Shown here: positions 53,076 through 60,614 of the stretch, piece after piece
Layout of the letters: every line of letters starts with the position of its first letter
Numbering within the stretch: position 1 is the first letter of the stretch
Source of the DNA: Clostridium manihotivorum
GTDB taxonomy: Bacteria; Bacillota; Clostridia; Clostridiales; Clostridiaceae
DNA: 64,000 nucleotides
Reading direction: 5' to 3'
Assembly: GCF_004015185.1 (NCBI RefSeq)
Contig: NZ_CP025746.1
Coordinates: 5,411,776-5,475,775 of the forward strand
Notes under the pieces: model-generated
Told to the model about the DNA's origin: nothing
Seen by the model: only the letters and a program-made list of their open reading frames with translations
Databases searched by the model: none
Made by a program: the position numbers and the translations under genes

Positions 53076-55124
53076 CTAAACCTTAAACTTCTCTATCAAT
53101 TTTTCTAAAGTTTGAGCCAAAACATAAAGCTCATCAGCTTGTGCCTTTACATTCTGTATATCATTTAATTGGTTAGCTACACTTGCATTTACTTCTTCCG
53201 TTGCAGCTGCTGACTGCTCTGAAACAAAAGAAATATTTTGTATATTGGATGTAAGTATACTACTGTTAGTTACCATTTCCTCTATACTTTCATTCATTGC
53301 AGTAATTTTTTCTATTATGTTTTCTATAGAGTTATTAAGGTAGACAAAGCTTTGTTCAGTAGTTTCAACTGCATAGTTTTGGTTCTCTACATCTTTCTTA
53401 ATGTTACCCATGTTTATTTCAGCTGTTTTAGTTGTTTCTATAACTCTAGTTATTATATTTCTTATATTTTCAGCAGAAGCCCCTGATTGTTCTGCAAGCA
53501 ATCTCACTTCTTCGGCTACTACAGCAAAGCCTCTTCCTGATTCTCCTGCTCTAGCTGCTTCTATAGCTGCGTTCAATGCTAAAAGATTAGTTTGAGAGGA
53601 TATACTCAATATTGTACTTAGTATTTGTCCAATATCCTCCGTTTCTTTTGCTAAAACACCGATGCTTTCAGAAATCTGAGATACTCCGTTTATAGTGCTT
53701 TCATTCTTTGTTTTAAGTTCTTTAAAGGCTGCCATTGTTTTTATACTGCTGGCTTCCATCTCTTTGCTTTCAATATTTATATTATTATTATATTCTTTAA
53801 TTTGAGATAGACTGTTATTAAACTCCACTGTAACCTGAGATGCTCTCTCCACTTCATAGGACTGTTCTTGTCCGCCTTTAGCAATCTCATCTATAACTCT
53901 TGCTATCTCTTCACTTGAAGTAGTTACCTCTTCTGCTCTTCTAGTAAGATTTTCAGAGAAGTTTAGGACATTAATAGCAGATCCTTTAACTGACAAAACT
54001 AAGTCCTTAACACTATCGACCATATTAGAGAATCTTCTTCCAAGCTCTCCGAGTTCATCAGAAGTATGGATACTAGTAACTATGGTCAAGTCTCCCGCTT
54101 CTCCTTTTTTCATAGCCTCTTTTAGTTGATTTATTGGATTAGTTAAGCCTCTTGAAATCCACACTCCTACAAATAAAGCTGCTACTATAAATAAAATAAA
54201 TACTCCTGTCAATATTAAAACCGTAGTGCGAATTTTAGAATATACTTCACTTGTCTCAATCATTCCGGTAAGCTTCCATCCAGATTTCTTATTACTAACA
54301 GAATATATGAATTTATCGCTTCCTAGAAATTTAGTTTGTTCAAGCTTACTACTTCCAGCCATAACATCTTTCATCCAAGATACTTCTGCTTTATCCTTGA
54401 AAGCATTATCAATCTTTTGATCCTTAGTATCTGCATTGGTGTTTACTCTATCAGGGTTTAAGTTCTTTTCTAGTAGATTTTTATTCTTTGTGGCTATTAC
54501 TACACCAGTCTTATCCATTAGTAAGATCTCACCGGTCTTTTCTATTTGAGTATTGTTAAATAGCTCTGCAATATTCGTTATATCAATATCTATTCCCGCA
54601 ACTCCTATTGCTTTACCTGATTCATCAAATATCTTCTTCGTTGCAGTCACTACCATCTTGCCTGTTGCTATATCTTTATAGGCATCCTGCCAAAGTATAT
54701 CATCCTTTGAGATAGTATCCTTATACCAAGACTTAGCTGTAGGGTCATAGCCTTTAGGAAGTTCAGTCTCTGGAAATATATACATATTCTTATCTTCAGT
54801 AGCGATATATGCATTTAATATTCTTGAGTTGCTTTTAATAGTTCCATTTAGTTCTTTCTTTACTATTACTCCGTTAGGATTTACTAAAGATGATTTTGCT
54901 ATTGAATTCTCAGTTATTTGAGATAAGGTTGCTTCATATCCAGTATAGGTTTCATCTATAACATTATTTACTCCAGTCAATGACTTCTCTATAGAGCTCG
55001 TATAAGATGATTTTAGATTATTATACATTATTACATTTGAAATTATACCGGTAGTGCCCATAGGTAGTAATATTATCAGTATAAAAGCAAAGATGAGTTT
55101 TTTCTTAATAGTGTTGAATTTCAT
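53076..55124 (-). CDS. Methyl-accepting chemotaxis protein (dCache type)
   Basis: 682 residues. TM1 (about 11-31), a large extracytoplasmic sensor (about 35-300) with the dCache pattern Y-I-A-T-E-D-K-N-M-Y, WYKDTISKDD and VAGIDIDITNI, TM2 (about 303-325), HAMP, then the signalling hairpin with tip SQTNLLALNAAIEAARAG. dCache receptors commonly bind amino acids or organic acids, and this fits a peptide- and amino-acid-fermenting organism. It couples ligand binding to CheA and motility. It is monocistronic and intact, unlike the receptor at 28050-29772. Confidence 0.94.
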   Translation of the reverse strand: MKFNTIKKKLIFAFILIILLPMGTTGIISNVIMYNNLKSSYTSSIEKSLTGVNNVIDETYTGYEATLSQITENSIAKSSLVNPNGVIVKKELNGTIKSNSRILNAYIATEDKNMYIFPETELPKGYDPTAKSWYKDTISKDDILWQDAYKDIATGKMVVTATKKIFDESGKAIGVAGIDIDITNIAELFNNTQIEKTGEILLMDKTGVVIATKNKNLLEKNLNPDRVNTNADTKDQKIDNAFKDKAEVSWMKDVMAGSSKLEQTKFLGSDKFIYSVSNKKSGWKLTGMIETSEVYSKIRTTVLILTGVFILFIVAALFVGVWISRGLTNPINQLKEAMKKGEAGDLTIVTSIHTSDELGELGRRFSNMVDSVKDLVLSVKGSAINVLNFSENLTRRAEEVTTSSEEIARVIDEIAKGGQEQSYEVERASQVTVEFNNSLSQIKEYNNNINIESKEMEASSIKTMAAFKELKTKNESTINGVSQISESIGVLAKETEDIGQILSTILSISSQTNLLALNAAIEAARAGESGRGFAVVAEEVRLLAEQSGASAENIRNIITRVIETTKTAEINMGNIKKDVENQNYAVETTEQSFVYLNNSIENIIEKITAMNESIEEMVTNSSILTSNIQNISFVSEQSAAATEEVNASVANQLNDIQNVKAQADELYVLAQTLEKLIEKFKV

Positions 55125-55378
55125 TTATGTTTTCCCTCCAAAATATTATGTCTATAATATTATCGAGTAAAATTAATGAAACTAAAGAAATAAGTTACAC
55201 TATATCCAATCCTAAAAACATAATGTATCTTACTTGTTACAATTGTTGAAAATTACTTAAATCAAAGTAATGAAGTTTATTTAATAAGTTATATATTTTA
55301 ACTTAGACTATGTATTTAATTGTTCTATATTGTATTTTTAATAACTATACTTAACCCTTAGTAAATCTATATAACAAA

Positions 55379-55417
55379 GAACACACAATAGTATCAAAAG
55401 ATATTGTTGTGTGTTCT
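55379..55417 (-). terminator. Probable terminator of the aminotransferase gene
   Basis: Perfect arms AGAACACACAA (55379-55389) / TTGTGTGTTCT (55407-55417). The T tract on the minus strand is weak. The rest of the 352-bp gap 55125-55476 shows nothing recognisable. Confidence 0.55.
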
Positions 55418-55476
55418 AATATAAAATGCTTCTTAGATATACTCTCTTTATTATATATAATAATCTAGGGAGATGC

Positions 55477-56691
55477 TTATATATATGCTTCTTCTGCAGC
55501 TTCCTTTAAAATATCATAAGCCTTATCACAATCTTTCTTAGAAGCTATAAGCGGTGGTACCATACGTATTATTGAATTTCCTATTAACGTAACTAAAAGC
55601 TTTCTGTCAAAGCAGCCATGTTTAATATCCTTGCCTACGGGAGCATCAAATTCAACTCCTACAAGAAGACCTTTACCACGTACTTCCTTCACATGTGGAA
55701 GAGTTCTTAGCTTCTCCATAAAATAGTTACCTACTTCCCTAGCATTTCCTGCTAAGTCATTGTCTAAAAGCTCATTTATCTGGGCAAGAGAGGCCGCACA
55801 GCAAACTGGATTTCCTCCATAGGTTGTACCATGAGAACCTACTGTAAAGGCCTTAGCCACTTCTGAGTTTGCACAAATTGCAGCAATAGGCATTCCCCCT
55901 CCCATAGCTTTGGCCATAGAAACAATATCAGGCTTTATATTATAGTCCATATATGCCATAACACTTCCTGTTCTACACCATCCAGTCTGAACTTCATCTA
56001 AAAGCATCAGAAGTCCCTTTTCATCACAAAGGGCTCTTATTCCATCCATGAATTCCTGAGTAGCTGGTACCACTCCTCCTTCTCCTTGTACTGGTTCTAT
56101 CATAATTGCTATGGTATCTTCTGTAACCAATTCCTTAAAAGATTCTAAATCGTTAAAATCAGCATAGGAAAATCCCGGCAGCATAGGTTTTAGTCCAATT
56201 TGACAAGCATTATCTGGTTGCCCTGTAGCTGTCAAAGATCCATAGGTTCTTCCATGAAAGCTATTCTTGGCTGTTATAATTTGATATTTATTTTCTCCAT
56301 ACTTCTCTACTCCATATTTTCTAGCCATTTTAATCATAGCTTCGTTGGCCTCAGTTCCTGTGCTTTGGTAAAATATCTTATCCATCCCTATAGTATCGCA
56401 TATCTTTTTTGCCAAAAGAGCTTGAGGAATAGTATATGGATAGTTAAACGTGTGAATTACATCCTCTGCCTGCTCTTTTATGGCAGCAACAACCTTTTCA
56501 TTACAGTTTCCTGCACTATTTACAGCTATTCCTCCATAAAAATCAAGATACCCCTCACCTTTTTCATTGTAAAGATACATACCTTTTGAGTATTCACAAA
56601 TAAAATCATATCTCTCATAGGTATCAATCATATATTTTTGTACTAATTCTTTTACTTCCTCTGCAGTTAGGTCTGATTCTCTTAATCTCAT
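55477..56691 (-). CDS. Class III PLP aminotransferase (acetylornithine/ornithine/5-aminovalerate type)
   Basis: 404 residues, fold-type I class III. The STGTEANEAMIKMARKY phosphate-binding segment, NSFHGRTYGSLTATGQ, the Asp of LLLDEVQTG (D232) and the PLP lysine K261 in SMAKAMGGGMPI are all present. The family moves the terminal amino group of omega-amino acids (ornithine, acetylornithine, GABA, 5-aminovalerate) to 2-oxoglutarate. It lies next to an Fe-alcohol dehydrogenase and the proline reductase genes, whose product is 5-aminovalerate. No arginine biosynthesis genes are present. 5-Aminovalerate transamination is therefore an attractive guess, with ornithine or GABA as alternatives. Confidence 0.9.
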   Translation of the reverse strand: MRLRESDLTAEEVKELVQKYMIDTYERYDFICEYSKGMYLYNEKGEGYLDFYGGIAVNSAGNCNEKVVAAIKEQAEDVIHTFNYPYTIPQALLAKKICDTIGMDKIFYQSTGTEANEAMIKMARKYGVEKYGENKYQIITAKNSFHGRTYGSLTATGQPDNACQIGLKPMLPGFSYADFNDLESFKELVTEDTIAIMIEPVQGEGGVVPATQEFMDGIRALCDEKGLLMLLDEVQTGWCRTGSVMAYMDYNIKPDIVSMAKAMGGGMPIAAICANSEVAKAFTVGSHGTTYGGNPVCCAASLAQINELLDNDLAGNAREVGNYFMEKLRTLPHVKEVRGKGLLVGVEFDAPVGKDIKHGCFDRKLLVTLIGNSIIRMVPPLIASKKDCDKAYDILKEAAEEAYI

Positions 56692-56775
56692 ATCAAAAAT
56701 CTCCTTATTACATAAATTTCAATTTATTATTTACTTAACTAACGGATATTTGATTAATAATACTTATTAATACAC

Positions 56776-56875
56776 TTAGTTCAGTTTTAACAATATCGTT
56801 TAAATCAAGTAGTTAGTGATTATTAGCTACTTAATTTCTATACCATGCATTAATAACACTGAATTTTAAAGAGTT
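56776..56875. repeat. Possible eroded family A element (A6)
   Basis: GTTTAAATCAAGTAGTTAGT and AGCTACTTAATTTCTA resemble the two ends of family A, with almost no interior. It lies between the Fe-ADH and the aminotransferase. Confidence 0.4.
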
Positions 56876-56901
56876 AAGTTATAAATATAGCTGTCCTCTC
56901 T

Positions 56902-58035
56902 CTATATGCACGCATGATAAATCTCTTTAATTTCATCAAAAGTAAATTCCTTCGGATTGTTCTTTACTGATACCAAAGATACCTTCATACAGTTTTCCGC
57001 CATCCAATCTACATCCTCATGAGTTACTCCCATTTCTCCAAGGGTGACACTTAAGTTTATAGCTTCAAGAAATTTACGAACAACCTTTGAGCAATCCTTC
57101 TCATCAGTTCCACCTAAAATCTTTGATATAACGGCATATTTTGTAGGAGCATAATAGTATGACCTTTGTATTATCTCTGGCATTAGAGCTGCTAATCCCT
57201 TCCCATGCACCACATCTTTAAGTCCACTGACAGGGTGCTCTAAGGCATGAGCTCCTGCAACACCAGCTACTCCTATTACCATTCCTCCTAAGGTTGATGC
57301 AAGAGTGACCTTTTCAAAAGCCTCCAAATCCGATGGTTCATCATATACCTTTTTTAAGTTTTCTGCTAAAAGCTTCATGGCATAAATAGCCTGCATATCT
57401 GTGATTGGCTGACTAGCCTTTGATACATAACCTTCCATACTATGAGTAAGGGCATCAAAGCCTACTGCAGCTATAGTTTGCTTAGGCATAGTAACCATAA
57501 GCTGTGGATCTATGATTGAAGCCTTGGCATAGATGGCGTTAGTCCTTAAGGACTTCTTATCTCCATTTTCCGGATTGGTTAAAACCGCAAAGTTATTACC
57601 CTCACTACCTGTACCAGCAGTTGTTGGCACAAGGACAATAGGTAGTGCCTCTACACCAATTTTTCTTCCAAATATATATTCAGAAATATCTCCAGGATTT
57701 TTAGCAATAAAAGCAATGGCCTTAGCTGCATCCATTATACTCCCACCGCCAATTCCAACCACAACATCGCATCCTGCTTCCACTGCCATGTATGCTCCAG
57801 CTTGTGCTGTAGTGGTTAATGGATTTTGATCAACTTTATCAAATACAATTGCTTCAACGCCTTCCACCTTTAGAAGTTCTAGAGCCTTATCAAGTAACCC
57901 TGTCTTTTTAGTACTGCTTCTCCCAGTAACCACTAAAGCCTTTTTTCCACATCTTGAGGTTTCTTTACCTAACAAGTTAATTTTGCCAGTACCAAAAATT
58001 AAATTCACAGGTAAGAAATAATTAAAATTCATCAT
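56902..58035 (-). CDS. Iron-containing alcohol dehydrogenase (group III)
   Basis: 377 residues. The NAD(P)-binding GGGSIMDAAKA motif (96-106) and metal ligands in VGFDALTHSMEGY, GAHALEHPVSG and DVVHGKGLAALMP mark the Fe-ADH family. Members reduce aldehydes to alcohols, or oxidise 1,3-propanediol, butanol or 4-hydroxybutyrate. It lies between an omega-aminotransferase and the prd genes on the same strand. Reduction of glutarate semialdehyde to 5-hydroxyvalerate, as in Clostridium viride, would fit. The sequence alone does not fix the substrate. Confidence 0.92.
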   Translation of the reverse strand: MMNFNYFLPVNLIFGTGKINLLGKETSRCGKKALVVTGRSSTKKTGLLDKALELLKVEGVEAIVFDKVDQNPLTTTAQAGAYMAVEAGCDVVVGIGGGSIMDAAKAIAFIAKNPGDISEYIFGRKIGVEALPIVLVPTTAGTGSEGNNFAVLTNPENGDKKSLRTNAIYAKASIIDPQLMVTMPKQTIAAVGFDALTHSMEGYVSKASQPITDMQAIYAMKLLAENLKKVYDEPSDLEAFEKVTLASTLGGMVIGVAGVAGAHALEHPVSGLKDVVHGKGLAALMPEIIQRSYYYAPTKYAVISKILGGTDEKDCSKVVRKFLEAINLSVTLGEMGVTHEDVDWMAENCMKVSLVSVKNNPKEFTFDEIKEIYHACI

Positions 58036-58129
58036 TTATATTCCCTTCTTCTATAACTACATTAAACTCTTAATTTCTATTTCTTATTTCCATCAAAAGT
58101 TACTAACCTTATTTCATATAAGCATTAAA

Positions 58130-59215
58130 TCAAACTACTTTCATAATGGCCGAGCAATCACTTTGGGACATTAGCTCCGTCCCCACTGTCCCACCTATTA
58201 GGAAGCCATATTGGTGTGGGTCGTAATCATTTAGGATAAGTTGGTTTATTCCTGTGATGTATGCGCTACCTGTGATCTCTGGAATTATGGCTATTCTTCC
58301 ATCTAGGTTAATTTCTTTTGTTACTCTACCGCTAAACATAGATCCGGTTATACTCTCATAAACAAACTCTTCCCCTAAGGCTATCTTGCCAGTTTCATAT
58401 AGATAGGCAAGCTTAGCACTAGTTCCTGTACCACAGGGTGATCTATCCACCTGTGCTTCACCAAATATGACAACATTTTTCAGATCAGCTTTAGGATTAT
58501 CTGGCTTTCCGTAAAACTCTACCAGATCAACTTTGGTGATGTCTAAGTACGGATGAGTTATTTGAACTGATTCATTAATCTTTCTTATAAGCTTCATTCC
58601 TAAATCAGTTAGAACACTTAAGTTTCTTTGTTCAATGGAAATCCCAAGCTTCTCTGAATCTACTAGTGCAAAAAAACTTCCCCCAAAAGAAATATCAACT
58701 GTAACAATTCCATATCCCTTAATTTCTACCCTTAAATCTTTTTTATACAAAAAAGCTGGAACGTTCAAAATACTTACTTCTACTGCTCTTCCCTTTTCAA
58801 CTCTTACATTAGTTTTAATTATTCCTGCTGGAGTATCTAATACTACTTCCGTATAAGGTTCTTTTACTTTAACCAGCCCTGTTTCTACGGCTACAGTGGC
58901 AGTTCCTATGCTTCCATGTCCACACATATTTAAATAACCGCCGCTATCCATAAATATTACTCCTAAGTCAGCTTCCTCACAGGTTGGTTCAATAACTATA
59001 GCACCAAACATATCTTTGTGACCTCTTGGTTCAAGCATAAGAGCTTTTCTGTAGTTATCATAATTGCTCTCAAGGAATTTTTTCTTTTCCATTATGGCTT
59101 TACCCTCTAATTCAGGAAAGCCATGTAATATAATTCTTGTGGGTTCTCCCATGGTATGTGAATCAACTGCAAAAAATGTTTTTTGAGCCTTTGGTAACTT
59201 AGGTAAACTTTCCAT
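58130..59215 (-). CDS. prdF: Proline racemase
   Basis: 361 residues. Both catalytic cysteines are present: C98 in NMCGHGSIG and C261 in DRSPCGTGTSAK. A pair of Cys indicates racemase/epimerase rather than hydroxyproline dehydratase, in which one is replaced. It interconverts L- and D-proline and supplies D-proline to the reductase encoded upstream. The ATG at 59215 is chosen because GGAGG lies 5 bases upstream. The gap to prdB holds a 7-bp tandem repeat and nested A/B elements. A 4-hydroxyproline 2-epimerase is possible, but the prd context favours proline. Confidence 0.93.
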   Translation of the reverse strand: MESLPKLPKAQKTFFAVDSHTMGEPTRIILHGFPELEGKAIMEKKKFLESNYDNYRKALMLEPRGHKDMFGAIVIEPTCEEADLGVIFMDSGGYLNMCGHGSIGTATVAVETGLVKVKEPYTEVVLDTPAGIIKTNVRVEKGRAVEVSILNVPAFLYKKDLRVEIKGYGIVTVDISFGGSFFALVDSEKLGISIEQRNLSVLTDLGMKLIRKINESVQITHPYLDITKVDLVEFYGKPDNPKADLKNVVIFGEAQVDRSPCGTGTSAKLAYLYETGKIALGEEFVYESITGSMFSGRVTKEINLDGRIAIIPEITGSAYITGINQLILNDYDPHQYGFLIGGTVGTELMSQSDCSAIMKVV

Positions 59216-59275
59216 CACAGCCTCCTGTATCTATAAGTTTATATAACTTTTCAATGTAATTTAACTTTTTAAAAA

Positions 59276-59430
59276 GCTATATCCAATACTACTGTTGAAA
59301 TTAAGTGATTACACAGGAGCTGCTATAGCTGAAACACTTCATACTAAGATTTATATCTTTAAATTCTTCTTTCAAAACCCATAAAAGCTTTGAAGTGTGC
59401 ATATTTATATGAAATTTCAACACGCTACTC
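59276..59430. mobile_element. Family A element, eroded copy A7 (contains B7)
   Basis: Left end GCTATATCCAATACTACTGT followed by TGAAATTAAGTGATTACA and an AGGAGCTGCTATAGC segment like A2. Right end AAATTTCAACACGCTACT (59412-59429). A family B repeat occupies the centre. Confidence 0.6.
59331..59402. repeat. Family B repeat, copy B7 (inside A7)
   Basis: GAAACACTTCATACTAAG at the left and TGAAGTGTGCAT (59391-59402) at the right, with an interior (TTTATATCTTTAAATTCTTCT) related to B6 and B8. Confidence 0.6.
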
Positions 59431-59453
59431 CCCCAGAATAACTCTCCACTCTC

Positions 59454-59509
59454 AATTCTCAACTCTCAACTCTCAACTCTCAATTCTCAACTCTCAACTC
59501 TCAACTCTC
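59454..59509. repeat. Tandem heptamer repeat, AACTCTC x 8
   Basis: Eight consecutive 7-bp units AACTCTC (units 1 and 5 read AATTCTC) with degenerate flanks on both sides. It lies 17 bp downstream of the prdB stop codon. Short tandem repeats like this change copy number by slippage. It produces an open frame on the plus strand that is not a gene. Confidence 0.88.
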
Positions 59510-59525
59510 AACTTTAAACTCTCCA

Positions 59526-60251
59526 CTATACATTATGCCTATACTCATACCCCAACAGTTTCGTCTGTCCAAAATGATCAAATTCCACTACGCACTGAAG
59601 CGAATCTTTAAGTATGCCCATCTGCATCTCAATATTATTTGGCTCTCCAGCATTGGAACCTATAGGTACATGAGCTGCCGCAATACGTGGAGCACCTTGC
59701 TGCTTTGCAATAGGTGGGAGAGCCGCAATCACTATACCGGACATTCCTGCTTCTTCACAGGCTCTTGTTACTATAGTAGCTGAACGGTGACAAGTACCGC
59801 AGCCTCCAGTACACAGAACAATATCTACTCCTTGAGCCTTTAGCTTTGCTGCAATCTCTGGACCAGTTTCATTTCTAAACTTATCAACGTTTCCGCCTCC
59901 TCCCATGAAGCCGTACATCTCTTCTGCTAAGCTTCCTATAAAGCCTTCTGTAACTAACTCACGTAATCTATCTAGCGGAAACATAGCATTTACATCCTTA
60001 TTAATATCCGAATTATCAAAGCCTCCATGTGTAACCATTAGTTCACTTGTTGGAGTGTCTGATGGTATTGGACGATAGCTATAGTCACCTGCTGTATTAA
60101 AAGGTTTCTGATCTTTTTTATGAATACCTCCTGCTGTAATAAATGCAACCTTACATTCACTTAATGGCTTTGATAGTGGTGTCCAAACTGGTTTTGGTGT
60201 TACTGGAACAAATATCTCCGATTTTAATCCTACTGCTGTAGTAAGTTTCAT
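59526..60251 (-). CDS. prdB: D-proline reductase subunit PrdB, cysteine form
   Basis: 241 residues, the GrdB/PrdB-like selenoprotein fold. It is the catalytic subunit that attacks the D-proline C-N bond together with the pyruvoyl subunit from PrdA, giving 5-aminovalerate. In characterised PrdB the active-site residue is selenocysteine, in a UxxC motif around position 151. Here the motif reads LCTGGCGTCHRS with C151 encoded by TGC, so no UGA recoding is needed. The rest of the sequence (AFITAGGIHKKDQKPFN, MYGFMGGGGNVDKF) and the length are normal. Activity may be lower than in Sec forms, but it does not depend on selenium. Confidence 0.94.
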   Translation of the reverse strand: MKLTTAVGLKSEIFVPVTPKPVWTPLSKPLSECKVAFITAGGIHKKDQKPFNTAGDYSYRPIPSDTPTSELMVTHGGFDNSDINKDVNAMFPLDRLRELVTEGFIGSLAEEMYGFMGGGGNVDKFRNETGPEIAAKLKAQGVDIVLCTGGCGTCHRSATIVTRACEEAGMSGIVIAALPPIAKQQGAPRIAAAHVPIGSNAGEPNNIEMQMGILKDSLQCVVEFDHFGQTKLLGYEYRHNV

Positions 60252-60332
60252 TTTACTTCCTCCTCGCTAATTGATATATCTAAAGCTTTCCTTCTTTTTT
60301 TAATTGTAAAGTAAAAAAATATTCATTTTATC

Positions 60333-60427
60333 GACACACCGCTTCATATTAAAATTTATAATTTCAAATTCTCCTCTTAGAAACTACAGGGGTATTGAAA
60401 ATAATCTTAGAATTCAAGTGGTACATC
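60333..60427. repeat. Family B repeat, copy B8
   Basis: GACACACCGCTTCA (60333-60346) and TCAAGTGGTACATC (60414-60427) pair imperfectly. The interior matches B6 (TTCAAATTCTCCT, AGAAACTACAGGGGTATT). It lies within the prd operon between the small protein gene and prdB. Confidence 0.75.
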
Positions 60428-60428
60428 T

Positions 60429-60614
60429 TCATATGGTTTGCATATAACTGAAATAGAACTCTACCATCTGACCTGCCTCAAGCTTTTTATCTGTAAATAC
60501 CCATCTTAGTGGAACACATATAGTACCTAATCTCCCCTGCACATCCACCTTTACAGCAGTATCATTTATCTCTACTATCTTCCCCTTAGTTAAAACTGGA
60601 TTTAGATCAATCAT
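60429..60614 (-). CDS. Small prd-associated protein (CBO2463/CBO2479 domain)
   Basis: 61 residues, predicted as a small beta barrel: VLTKGKIVEINDTAVKVDVQ, GRLGTICVPLRWVF, GQMVEFYFSYMQ. I recognise it as the CBO2463/CBO2479 type of small protein found with proline reductase genes in clostridia. It overlaps the prdA stop by 4 bp (ATGA), so it is translationally coupled. Its function is not known; it could stabilise or mature the reductase complex. Confidence 0.8.
   Translation of the reverse strand: MIDLNPVLTKGKIVEINDTAVKVDVQGRLGTICVPLRWVFTDKKLEAGQMVEFYFSYMQTI

Noticed and set aside
59442..59525. CRISPR-like array of short repeats
   Set aside because: The 7-bp units are directly adjacent with no spacers; it is a simple tandem repeat and no cas genes are present.
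59390..59611. A 73-codon plus-strand frame rich in S-Q-L-S-T-L-N repeats
   Set aside because: It is produced by the 7-bp tandem repeat, overlaps the end of prdB, and has no ribosome site.
59526..60251. Possible UGA/selenocysteine recoding in prdB
   Set aside because: The codon at the Sec position is TGC on the coding strand and the frame is open throughout, so no recoding is needed.
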